Assembly (NCBI GenBank): GCA_964568145.1
Contig: CAZMOZ010000001.1
Coordinates: 397,487 to 461,486 of the forward strand
Direction: 5' to 3'
DNA from: DSVZ01 sp964568145
Lineage (GTDB): Bacteria > Verrucomicrobiota > Verrucomicrobiia > Limisphaerales > J093
DNA length: 64,000 nucleotides
The translations under genes were made by a program, and so were the position numbers. This document shows, piece after piece, positions 7,992 to 16,873 of this stretch. The notes beneath the pieces were generated by a model. The model ran no database searches. It was given only the letters and a program-made list of their open reading frames with translations, and was not told the DNA's origin. Numbering within the stretch: position 1 is the stretch's first letter; each line of letters begins with the position of its first letter.

Positions 7992-10900
7992 ATGCAGCCG
8001 GTCATGAACATGCTTCGCGAGTGGCTGGCGGAATTCCAGCCGGACGCCGCCTCGCCTTATCCGCCCGCCGTGCAGCAGGCGGTCTTTCTCGCCCGCCGCT
8101 TGCAGGAGCGCGCCTCCGCCCTGCAAACGCCCGCCGAGCGCCGCCAGCAGGCCGAGCTGGACCGCCTGTTGCAGCACCCGCGGGACAAGGCCACGCTGGT
8201 CCGGCTCACCGACCAGGCCTTCCGCGCGCGCGACCCGCACCGGGCGGTGGACCACCTCGTCCACATCCTCGACGTGCAGGGCGTGCCGCGCTGCTTCAGC
8301 CTGCTCGACCGCACGTTGCTGAAGGGCTTCCAGTTGTTCGGCGCCTGGGCGCCGGGCGTGGCGCTGCCGCTGGTCAAGGAGCACATGCACAAGGAGACCG
8401 CCAATGTCATCCTGCCCGGCGACCGCGACATGCTCACCGGACACCTGCGCGCCCGCGCGCGGGAAGGCGTGCGCATGAACGTAAACTTTCTCGGCGAGGC
8501 GATCCTCGGCGAGGAGGAAGCCGCGCGGCGTCTGGAGCAATACTTGACCGCGCTCGCATGGCCGGAGATCGAGGTCGTCTCCATCAAAATTTCCACGCTC
8601 TGCTCGCAGATTTCCGCCCTCGCCCGCGAACACACCGTCGCCACGCTTTGCGACCGATTGGCGCGGCTCTTCACGGCCGCGGCCCGCCAGACGTTTCAGC
8701 GGCCGGACGGCACGCGCGTGCCGAAGTTTGTCTATCTCGACATGGAGGAATACAGCGACCTCGCCCTCACCGCCGCGGCCTTCATGCGCACGCTGGACCG
8801 GCCCGGTCTGGAAAAGTTCAGCGCCGGCCTCGCGCTGCAATCCTACATCCCCGACTCGTTCCGCGCGCTCGGGCAGATCCTCGCCTGGGCGCGGCGGCGC
8901 GTGGCGGCGGGTGGCGCGCCCGTCACCGTCCGCCTGACCAAGGGCGCCAACCTGGAAATGGAGCGCGTCACCGCGTCGCTCAAAGGCTGGCCGCAGGCAC
9001 CCTACAAGACCAAGCGCGAGACGGACGCAAACTACAAGCGGATGCTCCACGAGCTGTTGAAACCGGAGAACCTCGCCGCCGCCCGTGTGGGCGTGGCCTC
9101 GCACAACCTTTTCGACCTGACCTACGGTCTGGCGCTGGCCGGGGAGCGCGGCGCGCTGGAAAACGTGCAGTTCGAGATGCTCGAGGGCATGGCCAACCAC
9201 CTGCGCCGCGCGCTGTTCGCGCTGTGCCACAACGTGCTGCTCTACGCGCCCGCCTGCCCCCGGGAGCATTTCCTCCACGCCATCGGTTACCTCATCCGGC
9301 GGCTCGACGAAAACACCGGACCGGACAACTTCCTGCGCCATGCCTTCCGCCTGCAAGTCGGCAGCGCGGACTGGCAGCGGCTGGAACAGGCGTTTCTGGA
9401 TTCGTGGGCGATGGCGGACGCGGTGTCCGACGCGCCGCGCCGCACGCAACACCGGCAACAACCGCCGCCCGCCGCTTCACCGGCCGTCGCGCGCGGCTGG
9501 CAGCGGTTCGTGAACGAGCCGGACACCGACTTCGCCCTGCCGGCCAACAGCGCGTGGGCGGAGCAAATCATCGCCCGCTGGGAGCCGCTTCACGGCGAAC
9601 GCGCGGCGCGCATCCCGCTCGTGGTGGCAGGCGAAGAAATCTTCCCGGACGAAGCCGCCGCCGCTTCCGCCACGCGACCGGTTCTCAAATGCCTCGATCC
9701 TTCGCGGCCGGGCGAAGTCGTGGGCCGTTACCCGCAGGCCAACGAGGACGACGTCGCCCGCGCCGTCGAATGCGCCGCGCGGGACGACGACGGCTGGCGC
9801 GCGCTGCCGGTGCGGGAGCGTTCTGCGGTGTTGGGGCGCGTGGCGCAGGAGCTGCGCGCGGCCCGCGCGGACCTGATCGGCGCGGCCCTGGCCAACGGCG
9901 GCAAGACCATCGCGGAGTCCGATCCGGAGGTGTCCGAGGCGGTGGACTTCGTGGAGTTCTATCGCGACACCGCGCGCTGGTTCCAGGAACTGCCCGCCGT
10001 TCGCGCGTGCGGCAAAGGCGTCGTCGTGGTGGTGTCGCCGTGGAACTTTCCCCTCGCCATTCCGTGCGGCGGCGTGGCGGCGGCACTGGCGGCGGGCAAC
10101 ACCGTCATCCTCAAGCCTTCCTCCGACGCCGTGCTGGCGGCCTGGGAGTTGTGCCGCTGCTTCTGGTGCGCGGGCGTTTCGCGGAAGGCGCTCCAGTTCC
10201 TGCCCTGTTCCGGTGGCCGGCAGGGCCGGACGCTGGTCAATCATCCCCGCGTCAACGCCGTGATCCTGACCGGCGGCACCGCGACCGCACTGGCCATGTT
10301 GCGCGAAAATCCGGCGCTGAACCTCTCGGCCGAGACCGGCGGCAAGAACGCCACCAGCGTGACCGCGCTGGCCGACCGCGACCAGGCCATCAAGCACGTT
10401 GTTCACTCGGCCTTCAGCCACGGCGGCCAGAAATGCTCGGCCACCTCATTGCTGCTGCTCGAAGCGGAGATCTATGACGACCCGCAGTTCCGGCGCGCGC
10501 TCTGCGACGCCGTCACGAGCCTCCGCGTGGGCCCGGCGTGGAAATTGCCGACCCGGATGGGCCCGCTGATCCGCCCGCCCACCGGCGACCTCGCCAACGC
10601 GCTGACGCGGCTCGACCCGGGCGAGGAATGGGCGGTCACGCCGCGCCCGATCGGCGACAATCCGAACCTCTGGTCGCCCGGCTTGAAGTATGGCGTGCGG
10701 CACGGCAGCTACTCGCACTTCACGGAGTTCTTCGGGCCGGTGCTGGGCGTGATGCGCTTCGAGAAGCTCACCGAGGCCGTGGCCATCGTGAACCAGACCG
10801 GCTACGGCCTGACCTCCGGGCTGGAGAGCCTGGACGAGCGCGAATGGGCGTATTGGCAGGAGCACATCCGCGCCGGCAACCTTTACATCCACCGCGTGAC

Positions 10901-11684
10901 CACCGGCGCCATCGTGCTCCGGCAGCCGTTCGGCGGCCTGGGCAAGTCGGCCTTCGGTCCCGGCCTCAAGGCGGGCGGGCCGAACTACGTGGCGCAATTC
11001 ATGGACTTCACGGACGTCGGCGAAGCCGACGCCGCCCAGCCGCCGGCGAACGCAAGCCTGGCGCAGCTTTGCGATGGACTCCGCGCGCAGGCGCAGGCTT
11101 CCGGCGAAATCACGCCCAGTGAAGTGGCGCGCATCGTGACGGCGGCGCGCAGTTACGCCGCGTGGCACGCGGAAGAGTTTGGCCGGGAGCACGACCACTT
11201 CCGCCTGCTGGGCCAGGACAATTTTCGTCGCTACCGGCCGGAGCCTTACCTGCGCCTCCGCATGCATCCGGCCGACACGCTTTTCGAGCTGTTCGCCCGC
11301 GTCTGCGCCACGCGCGTGGCGGGCAGCCGCGTCACCGTGAGCGTGCCGCCGGACTTCGCCTCGCCCGCGCTGAAGCTGCTCGAGGCGCTGACCGAGCCGT
11401 GGGCGGGCGCGATTGAGTTCGTGGAAGAAACGGACGCGCAGCTCGCGCAGGTCATCCGCGAACGCCAGACTGACCGCGTCCGCTACGCCGCGCCGGAGCG
11501 CGTGCCGGCGGCGGTGCGCGAAGCTTCGGCGGAGACGGGTGTGTGTGTCGCCGCCAGTCCGGTCTCGATGGAAGGACGGGTCGAACTGCTGTGGTATTTG
11601 CGCGAGCAAAGCCTGAGCATTGATTACCACCGCTACGGCAACCTCGGCGCCCGCGCCGGCGAGCCACGCGCCGAGCCGCGGTGA
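7992..11684 (+). CDS. putA: Bifunctional proline dehydrogenase / L-glutamate-gamma-semialdehyde dehydrogenase (PutA)
   Basis: At 1230 residues this protein carries both steps of proline-to-glutamate oxidation. The proline dehydrogenase TIM barrel spans about residues 60-480, with VKEHMHKETANVILPGD, a KISTLCSQ strand and FEMLEGMANHLRR. The aldehyde dehydrogenase domain covers about 540-1000, with VSPWNFPLAIPCGG, the Glu motif ETGGKNATS, the catalytic Cys at about residue 815 in GGQKCSATS, and EFFGPVLGVMRF. A C-terminal ALDH-like extension follows. No ribbon-helix-helix DNA-binding domain is present at the N-terminus, so unlike E. coli PutA it should not self-regulate transcription. Starts at 7992, 8004 and 8010 are all in frame; 7992 is the longest plausible one. 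The frame upstream of 7992 is spacer. Confidence 0.92.
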   Translation: MQPVMNMLREWLAEFQPDAASPYPPAVQQAVFLARRLQERASALQTPAERRQQAELDRLLQHPRDKATLVRLTDQAFRARDPHRAVDHLVHILDVQGVPRCFSLLDRTLLKGFQLFGAWAPGVALPLVKEHMHKETANVILPGDRDMLTGHLRARAREGVRMNVNFLGEAILGEEEAARRLEQYLTALAWPEIEVVSIKISTLCSQISALAREHTVATLCDRLARLFTAAARQTFQRPDGTRVPKFVYLDMEEYSDLALTAAAFMRTLDRPGLEKFSAGLALQSYIPDSFRALGQILAWARRRVAAGGAPVTVRLTKGANLEMERVTASLKGWPQAPYKTKRETDANYKRMLHELLKPENLAAARVGVASHNLFDLTYGLALAGERGALENVQFEMLEGMANHLRRALFALCHNVLLYAPACPREHFLHAIGYLIRRLDENTGPDNFLRHAFRLQVGSADWQRLEQAFLDSWAMADAVSDAPRRTQHRQQPPPAASPAVARGWQRFVNEPDTDFALPANSAWAEQIIARWEPLHGERAARIPLVVAGEEIFPDEAAAASATRPVLKCLDPSRPGEVVGRYPQANEDDVARAVECAARDDDGWRALPVRERSAVLGRVAQELRAARADLIGAALANGGKTIAESDPEVSEAVDFVEFYRDTARWFQELPAVRACGKGVVVVVSPWNFPLAIPCGGVAAALAAGNTVILKPSSDAVLAAWELCRCFWCAGVSRKALQFLPCSGGRQGRTLVNHPRVNAVILTGGTATALAMLRENPALNLSAETGGKNATSVTALADRDQAIKHVVHSAFSHGGQKCSATSLLLLEAEIYDDPQFRRALCDAVTSLRVGPAWKLPTRMGPLIRPPTGDLANALTRLDPGEEWAVTPRPIGDNPNLWSPGLKYGVRHGSYSHFTEFFGPVLGVMRFEKLTEAVAIVNQTGYGLTSGLESLDEREWAYWQEHIRAGNLYIHRVTTGAIVLRQPFGGLGKSAFGPGLKAGGPNYVAQFMDFTDVGEADAAQPPANASLAQLCDGLRAQAQASGEITPSEVARIVTAARSYAAWHAEEFGREHDHFRLLGQDNFRRYRPEPYLRLRMHPADTLFELFARVCATRVAGSRVTVSVPPDFASPALKLLEALTEPWAGAIEFVEETDAQLAQVIRERQTDRVRYAAPERVPAAVREASAETGVCVAASPVSMEGRVELLWYLREQSLSIDYHRYGNLGARAGEPRAEPR

Positions 11685-11707
11685 ATGGGGCGCTTTCCGC
11701 CTCAGGT

Positions 11708-11780
11708 GAAAACCTGCGGCGGGACTGGCGGGAAGCGCTTCCCTGCGACCGGCATCCTCGTGGCGGCGCCGGCCGCGCCG
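11708..11780 (+). repeat. 73-bp intergenic repeat, copy A
   Basis: This segment starts GAAAACCTGCGGCGGGACTG and ends GCGCCGGCCGCGCCG. It matches 14145-14217 at 61 of 73 positions by hand alignment without gaps. It lies between putA and the hydroxyacid dehydrogenase gene. Function unknown. Confidence 0.75.
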
Positions 11781-11855
11781 TGCCCATTCGCGGCCGGACC
11801 GAAGTCTTCCACCCGAGTTGACTTTCGCCGCCGGCCCGCAACGCTGCCCCGACGC

Positions 11856-12833
11856 ATGAACATCGTCGTCCTCGACGGCCACACGCTCAACCCGGGCGAC
11901 CTCTCCTGGTCCGCGCTGGAGGCGCTGGGTGCGCTGCGGGTCTCCGACCGCACCCCGCCGGCTGAGGTGGTGTCGCGGGCGGCCGGGGCGGAAATCGTGC
12001 TGACCAACAAGACCATGCTCGACGCCGCCGTGATCGCCGTCCTGCCCCGTCTGCGTTACCTCGGCGTGCTGGCCACGGGCTACAACGTGGTGGACCTCAC
12101 GGCGGCCCGCGCCCGGGGCATCCCCGTCACGAATGTCCCCGCGTACAGCACGCCGTCCGTGGCCCAACTGACCTTCGCGCTGCTGCTCGAACTCACCCAC
12201 CACGTCGGCCGGCACAGCAACGGCGTCCGCGCCGGGCGCTGGAGTCGGAGTCCAGATTTCTGTTACTGGGAGACGCCTTTGGTCGAACTGGCCGGACGGA
12301 CTTTCGGCGTCGTGGGCTTCGGCCAGGTGGGCCGGGCCGTGGCGCGGCTGGCCGCCGCCTTCGGGATGCAAGTGCTGGTGCATACGCGCCGCCCGCCCGC
12401 GACTGTGCCGGATGATGTCTGTTTCACCGACCTCGAACCACTGCTGCGCAAAAGCGACGTGGTGTCGCTGCATTGCCCGCTGACTCCCGAGACGAGGCAT
12501 CTGATCAACGCGCAGCGGCTGGCGTTGATGAAGCCGGGCGCGTACCTGCTCAACACCAGCCGCGGCCCGCTCGTGGACGAAGCCGCCCTGGCCGAGGCGC
12601 TCAACGCCGGCCGCCTCGCCGGCGCCGGCCTCGACGTGCTGGGCAACGAGCCGCCCGCGCCGGACAACCCGTTGCTCGCGGCCCGCAACTGCGTCATCAC
12701 CCCGCACCTGGGCTGGGCCACCCGCGCGGCGCGCGAGCGCCTGATGCGCCAGGCGGTCGAAAATGTGCGCGCCTTCCTCGCCGGCCGGCCGGTGAACGTG
12801 GTCAACGGACCGCTGCCCGCGCCGCCCGCCTGA
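11856..12833 (+). CDS. D-2-hydroxyacid dehydrogenase (glycerate dehydrogenase/hydroxypyruvate reductase type)
   Basis: This 325-residue cytoplasmic NAD(P)-dependent enzyme has the NAD-binding fold FGVVGFGQVGRAVARLAAAFGM at about 150 and the catalytic triad of the family: Arg in NTSRGPLVDE, Glu in LDVLGNEPP, and His in ITPHLGWATR. The absence of an ACT domain and the LATGYNVVDL segment favour glycerate/hydroxypyruvate or related small 2-keto acids over phosphoglycerate. The ATG at 11856 matches the family N-terminus; the longer frame runs through a repeat. It is followed after 13 bp by a class V aminotransferase, which is compatible with a serine/glyoxylate-type pathway, but that link is inference. 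Confidence 0.88.
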   Translation: MNIVVLDGHTLNPGDLSWSALEALGALRVSDRTPPAEVVSRAAGAEIVLTNKTMLDAAVIAVLPRLRYLGVLATGYNVVDLTAARARGIPVTNVPAYSTPSVAQLTFALLLELTHHVGRHSNGVRAGRWSRSPDFCYWETPLVELAGRTFGVVGFGQVGRAVARLAAAFGMQVLVHTRRPPATVPDDVCFTDLEPLLRKSDVVSLHCPLTPETRHLINAQRLALMKPGAYLLNTSRGPLVDEAALAEALNAGRLAGAGLDVLGNEPPAPDNPLLAARNCVITPHLGWATRAARERLMRQAVENVRAFLAGRPVNVVNGPLPAPPA

Positions 12834-12846
12834 ATCTCCCCCCGCC

Positions 12847-13998
12847 ATGACTCTCAGCGACATCCTGACCAACGAAGAACTGCGCCGGCACGAGTTTCCA
12901 GCGACGACCCGCGAGGTGTTCCTGGCCCACGCCGGGGTCTGCCCCCTGCCCCGTCGTGTGGCCGAGGCCGTGGCCGCCTGCGCCCGCGACGGCACGCTCG
13001 GCGACCAGGAAGCACCCGCGCGCGACTTCCCCGCGGTGACGCGCGAACTGGCGGCGCAACTGCTGGGCGCGCGCCCGGCCGAGATCGCGCTGGTGGGGCC
13101 CACCTCGCTGGCGCTGAGCGTGGTGGCCAACGGACTGCGGTTCCGGCGCGGCGCGAATGTGCTGGTCTATTTCGACGATTATCCGAGCAACGTCTATCCG
13201 TGGATGGCGCTGGCCGGGCGCGGCGTCGAGGTGCGGTTCCTGAATATCCGCCGGCTGGGCGTGATCCGGCCGCTGGACGTGCTGGGCCAGGTGGACGAGG
13301 ACACGGCGCTGGTGGCGCTGGCCTCCTGCCATTTCATCTCCGGCTGGCGGCTCGACCTGCCCCGGCTGGGCCAGGCGTTGCGCACGCGCGGCATCCGGTT
13401 CTGCGTGGACGGCATCCAGACCGTGGGCGCGTTTCCGACGCCGGTCGGGCACGTGGACATCCTGGCGGCGGACGCGCACAAATGGCTGCTCGGTCCGTGC
13501 GCCGCCGGGCTCCTGTACGTGCGCCAGGAAATCCAGGAAGAACTCGTGCCCACGGTTTACGGCTGGCACAATCTGCGCTGCCCGGACTTTGTGGCCCAGG
13601 AGGAGCTGCGCTTCCGATCGGACGCCCGTCGCTACGAGCCCGGCAGCGCCAACCTGCTCGGCATCGCCGGCCTCAAGGCCGCGCTTGAACTTGTCCTGGA
13701 AATCGGCGTGGACGCCATCGCCGCCGAACTCCAGCGCAAGCGCGCGCGGCTTGTGACCGCCTTGCAGGCCCGCGGCTGGGAAATTCTTTGCGCCGACGCC
13801 CCGCCGGAAAACGCCGGCGGCATCACCAGTTTTCACCGGCCCGGCACCGAGCTGGCCGCGCTTCACGCCCAACTCGCCGCCGCGGGCATCGTCACCTCGC
13901 TGCGCAAAGATCGCGCGGGCAGCCAGTACCTGCGGCTCTCGCCGCATTTCTACAACACGGACGAAGAGCTGGACCGCGTGCTGGCGCTCTTGTCCTGA
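12847..13998 (+). CDS. Class V PLP-dependent aminotransferase / cysteine desulfurase-like protein
   Basis: This 383-residue fold-type I PLP enzyme has FLAHAGVCPLPRRVAEAV at the N-terminus, the Asp that contacts the pyridine ring in CVDGIQTVGAFP, and the Schiff-base Lys in DAHKWLLGP. ARRYEPGSANLLGIAGLKAAL follows. These patterns place it in the aminotransferase class V superfamily (selenocysteine lyase/isopenicillin N epimerase-like branch). There is no Cys-bearing active-site loop typical of IscS or SufS, so sulfur transfer is not indicated. It is probably co-transcribed with the preceding dehydrogenase, 13 bp away. The substrate is not assigned. Confidence 0.85.
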   Translation: MTLSDILTNEELRRHEFPATTREVFLAHAGVCPLPRRVAEAVAACARDGTLGDQEAPARDFPAVTRELAAQLLGARPAEIALVGPTSLALSVVANGLRFRRGANVLVYFDDYPSNVYPWMALAGRGVEVRFLNIRRLGVIRPLDVLGQVDEDTALVALASCHFISGWRLDLPRLGQALRTRGIRFCVDGIQTVGAFPTPVGHVDILAADAHKWLLGPCAAGLLYVRQEIQEELVPTVYGWHNLRCPDFVAQEELRFRSDARRYEPGSANLLGIAGLKAALELVLEIGVDAIAAELQRKRARLVTALQARGWEILCADAPPENAGGITSFHRPGTELAALHAQLAAAGIVTSLRKDRAGSQYLRLSPHFYNTDEELDRVLALLS

Positions 13999-14013
13999 AG
14001 GAAACGGTTCAGG

Positions 14014-14074
14014 CCGAAAAACCGAAGCTGCCCGCAGCGCCGGATTCCCATCTGGCTCAACTCCTCTTTTCGGG
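14014..14074. repeat. Palindromic element (copy 1 of the CCGAAAACCGAAG family)
   Basis: The left arm CCGAAAAACCGAAGCTG (14014-14030) and right arm ending CTTTTCGGG flank a middle of CCCGCAGCGCCGG. The reverse complement of 60115-60174 matches this segment almost end to end. It lies just downstream of the aminotransferase stop and may act in transcript termination. Confidence 0.75.
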
Positions 14075-14102
14075 ATCAACGTTTCCTTTCTCCTCACCCC
14101 CG

Positions 14103-14122
14103 CCCTCTCCTTGAGGAGAGGG
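14103..14122. terminator. Hairpin CCCTCTCC-TTGA-GGAGAGGG
   Basis: This perfect 8-bp stem (14103-14110 with 14115-14122, loop TTGA) lies between the convergent aminotransferase and small-protein genes. It resembles the widespread 'CCCTCTCC...GGAGAGGG' intergenic repeat. No U-tract is seen on either strand. Confidence 0.5.
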
Positions 14123-14144
14123 AGCCGCGCGCTCCGTCTTCCGC

Positions 14145-14217
14145 GAAAACCCACGGCGGGGCTGGCGGGTCGCGCTTCCTTGCGGCTGCCATCCTGGTTG
14201 CGGCGCCGGCCGCGCTG
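14145..14217 (+). repeat. 73-bp intergenic repeat, copy B
   Basis: This is the second copy of the element at 11708-11780 in the same orientation (61/73 identical by hand alignment). It ends 9 bp before the stop codon of the minus-strand small protein. Confidence 0.75.
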
Positions 14218-14226
14218 GGTTCAAGG

Positions 14227-14475
14227 TCACTTCCACACTGGCGCCAGCCGGCGGCCTGGGGCGCTGCCGGTCCAGGCCGGCGCCGCGCGGCCCGGCAGGG
14301 CCAGATGCACCTGCTCCGGCCGGCCCGGCGGTCCGGCGGCGGCGGCCCGGCTGATGAGCTGGTGAATCTGCGCGAACCACCATTGGGCGCGGGCCGCTCG
14401 CACCGGCCGGGGCCGGGCCCGGGGCTCGAAGCCCTGCGAACCGTCAAACGTGAGTTCCAGTTGCTGCGTCTTCAT
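14227..14475 (-). CDS. Small conserved hypothetical protein (82 aa, MKTQQLELTF type)
   Basis: The start ATG at 14475 is preceded by an AAAGG-type ribosome site. The N-terminal half, MKTQQLELTFDGSQGF followed by a basic stretch and RAQWWFAQIHQLISRA, resembles a small protein I recall recurring in Verrucomicrobiota; the family has no assigned function. The Arg-rich centre and the amphipathic WWF helix suggest nucleic-acid or protein binding, but that is inference. The C-terminal 35 residues are Pro/Ala-rich and look unconstrained. The gene stands alone, upstream of a repeat cluster and after the radical SAM gene on the same strand. Confidence 0.6.
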   Translation of the reverse strand: MKTQQLELTFDGSQGFEPRARPRPVRAARAQWWFAQIHQLISRAAAAGPPGRPEQVHLALPGRAAPAWTGSAPGRRLAPVWK

Positions 14476-14683
14476 GGTCTGCCTTTCGTCATTCATCGCC
14501 GGCAGCCTACGAAGCCCGGTCGGTCAAATACTGTCCGAGGCTGAGGAAAGTTTCCTCAGATTCAAAAACGGGATTGCCCGCCAGACGCGCCCGGCGGCGC
14601 GATAGGAACGAACCGGGCCACGACGGTCTTCCTCCGCTTTCCGCCGGGCGGACTGTGCGGCAACCAACCGGAACGAAGCGGAG

Positions 14684-15781
14684 TCAGCCGAACAGCTCCA
14701 ACTGCGGCCCGCGCGGCCGGCGAAACGCCGCCGTGGACAGTTCCGGCCAGGCGTCGGACAGACCGGCCCGGCGGCTGGCGTGGAAAAGCTGGCGGATTTG
14801 TTCCGCCCTCACACCTTCGCCGCTCATGCGCGCGCCAAACCGCGGATCGTTCAGCCGCCCGCCGCGCACCGCGCGGATGCCGGCCAGGACCTTGTCCTTG
14901 CGCTCCGGGAAATGGCGTTCCAGCCATTCCACGAACAGCGGCGCCACCGCCAGCGGCAGGCGCAGCATTTGCATGCCGGCGTACCGCGCCCCGGCTTCGC
15001 TCGCGGCCGCCAGGATACGCGGCAGTTCGTGGTCGTTGAGGCCGGGGATGACCGGCGCCACGAGCACCGCGACCGGCACGCCCGCCGCGGCCAAAGCGCG
15101 CAGGGCAGCCAGACGGGCCGTGGGCGGCGAGGTGCGCGGCTCCAGCACCGCCCGCAAGCTGGTGTCCAGCGTGGTTAGCGACACCGCCACGCAGGCGGCC
15201 TGGTGCCGCGCGAGTTCCGCCAGCAGGTCCGCGTCACGCGTCACGAGAAAGTTCTTGGTGATGACCTGCACCGGGTTGCGGCACTCCGCCAGCACTTCGA
15301 GGCAGCGCCGGGTCAACCGCAGCTTCCGCTCGACCGGCTGGTACGGATCGGTCACGCCACTCAGCGCCAGGACCTGCGGCTTCCAGCGCGGCGAAGCCAG
15401 TTCGCGCCGCAGCAACTCCGGCGCGCGTTCCTTCACCAGGATGCACGACTCGAAATCCAGCCCGGCGCTGAAGCCCAGGAACTCGTGCGTGGGCCGCGCG
15501 TAACAGTAGATGCAGCCGTGCTCGCAGCCGCGATACGGGTTGATGCCCGCCTCAAACCCCACGTCCGGGCTGTTGTTGCAGGTGATGATTGTCGCGGAAT
15601 GGTCCGGAATGAACTGCGTCCGCGGCAACGGCTCCTCGGCCGCGTCCGCCCAGTCGGGATCGCGCTCCCGATGGGCGGCGGCAAAGCGGTTCGGCGATTG
15701 CGAGGCCGCGCCGCGCGGAGACCCTTTTTGACCGGGCCTGTCAGCCACGTCATCCGGCATCTGGGATCTGGAATCCGGCAT
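14684..15781 (-). CDS. PA0069-family radical SAM protein
   Basis: This protein (365 residues from the first ATG) binds a 4Fe-4S cluster through the motif CEHGCIYCYAR and belongs to the PA0069/Rv2578c group of radical SAM proteins, related to spore photoproduct lyase. The family hallmark near the N-terminus, KGSPRGAASQSPNRF, is present, as is YRGCEHGCIYCYARPTHEFL. The reaction is not established for the family. Both candidate starts (15781 and 15760) lie inside a 7-bp-period repeat array, 21 bp apart, so the first 7-9 residues are repeat-encoded; 15760 may be the true start. The gene begins 21 bp after the stop of the MBL-fold gene, suggesting an operon. Confidence 0.85.
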   Translation of the reverse strand: MPDSRSQMPDDVADRPGQKGSPRGAASQSPNRFAAAHRERDPDWADAAEEPLPRTQFIPDHSATIITCNNSPDVGFEAGINPYRGCEHGCIYCYARPTHEFLGFSAGLDFESCILVKERAPELLRRELASPRWKPQVLALSGVTDPYQPVERKLRLTRRCLEVLAECRNPVQVITKNFLVTRDADLLAELARHQAACVAVSLTTLDTSLRAVLEPRTSPPTARLAALRALAAAGVPVAVLVAPVIPGLNDHELPRILAAASEAGARYAGMQMLRLPLAVAPLFVEWLERHFPERKDKVLAGIRAVRGGRLNDPRFGARMSGEGVRAEQIRQLFHASRRAGLSDAWPELSTAAFRRPRGPQLELFG

Positions 15782-15785
15782 CGTT
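15751..15785 (-). repeat. Heptad array overlapping the radical SAM start
   Basis: Five consecutive 7-bp units run CATCCGG, CATCTGG, GATCTGG, AATCCGG, CATCGTT. On the minus strand the unit reads CCGGATG, so it carries potential start codons every 7 bp; those three units apart are in the same frame. Confidence 0.8.
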
Positions 15786-15802
15786 TGTCGCCGAATCGGT
15801 TC

Positions 15803-16873
15803 TCAGCGCCCGTCCGCGGCCAGGTCAACCGCCGGTTGCCGACGCGGCTTCCGGCGCCAACACGCCTCGATCCGCAGGTCCAGATCGAGTTGCTCGGTCT
15901 CGCCCAAGGCGCGGGCGTCGCGGCCGCGCTCACGCAGCACCCGCGCAAAATCGGCGGCGAAGCCGTGGACCGTGTACACGCGGCGCGGCGAAACCAGTTC
16001 GACGAGCCGCAGCAGGTCGGGAAAGTCCGCGTGATCGCTCAGCGGAAACGCCGCGTCCACGCCGTAGCGGTAGCGGCAGCCGGCCTCCAGGGCCCAGCCG
16101 GTCACCGCCGCCACGCGGCAGCCGGCGCGATGCTCGCGCCACGCTCCCGCGCCGTTGGGCGGACAAATCACGACCCTGCCGGGCGCGGGCCCGCCGTCGT
16201 GACGCTCGCAGGCGGGCAGCTTGAAGCCGAGCGCCGCGTACTCGCGGGACATCTTCAGCGTTTGTTCATGCAGCACGATCGGCAGGCCCGCGTCCGCCAG
16301 GCCGGCCAGCAGTTCCTGGCTTTTGCCCAGCGAATAGGCCAGCAGAACCGCCGTGCCACCGCCGGCGATGGTCTCCCGGCAAAAGCGCACGACGTCCGCC
16401 AGCACTTCCGCCGCCGGCGGGAACGCGTACTGCGGGCGGCCGAAAGTCGTCTCCATCACCAGCGCGTCGGCGCGGCGCGGCGCGCACGGCTCGGCGGCCA
16501 GGCCGGGCTTGAGCTTGAAGTCGCCGGTGTAGAGCAGCGATTCGCCGTCCGCCTCGATGAAGGCCATCGCGCTGCCGAGAATGTGGCCCGCCGGCAGCAG
16601 CGTGAGCCGGAACGGCCGTTCGCCGCCGGAGAACTCGCGGGTCTCACCGAAAGCCGGCGTGTGTTCGAGGCGCTCGCCGCCCAGCCGGGCTTGCATGAGC
16701 CGCGCCGTGGCGGCGGTGAGGATGACGTCGCGATGGCGCGCGGTGTGATCCGAGTGCGCGTGGCTGACGAAGACACGCTCTGCGCCGCGCACGGGCAGCG
16801 ACGCGTCCAGCCACAAGCCGAGTCGCGGTAGATGCAGTCCGCTGCGGGTGCGGTGAATTTCGAGCGCCGGCAC
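15803..16873 (-). CDS. MBL-fold metallohydrolase, exonuclease/CPSF-like
   Basis: This 356-residue metallo-beta-lactamase-fold protein has the metal-binding motif FVSHAHSDHTARH, then PAGHILGSAMAFI, LLYTGDFK, METTFGRPQYAFP and the late His motif FPLSDHADFPDL. This set matches the group of predicted nucleic-acid exonucleases related to RNase J/CPSF and to the DNA-ligase-associated MBL exonucleases. No ligase gene is adjacent. Zn-dependent nuclease activity in the cytoplasm is the expected role; DNA versus RNA cannot be decided. It precedes the radical SAM gene by 21 bp on the same strand. A role of the pair in nucleic-acid repair or processing would be inference. Confidence 0.8.
   Translation of the reverse strand: MPALEIHRTRSGLHLPRLGLWLDASLPVRGAERVFVSHAHSDHTARHRDVILTAATARLMQARLGGERLEHTPAFGETREFSGGERPFRLTLLPAGHILGSAMAFIEADGESLLYTGDFKLKPGLAAEPCAPRRADALVMETTFGRPQYAFPPAAEVLADVVRFCRETIAGGGTAVLLAYSLGKSQELLAGLADAGLPIVLHEQTLKMSREYAALGFKLPACERHDGGPAPGRVVICPPNGAGAWREHRAGCRVAAVTGWALEAGCRYRYGVDAAFPLSDHADFPDLLRLVELVSPRRVYTVHGFAADFARVLRERGRDARALGETEQLDLDLRIEACWRRKPRRQPAVDLAADGR

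Noticed and set aside
10446..13130. 894-codon open frame on the minus strand over putA and the dehydrogenase gene
   Set aside because: The opposite strand encodes PutA and a hydroxyacid dehydrogenase with catalytic motifs; the antisense translation has none.
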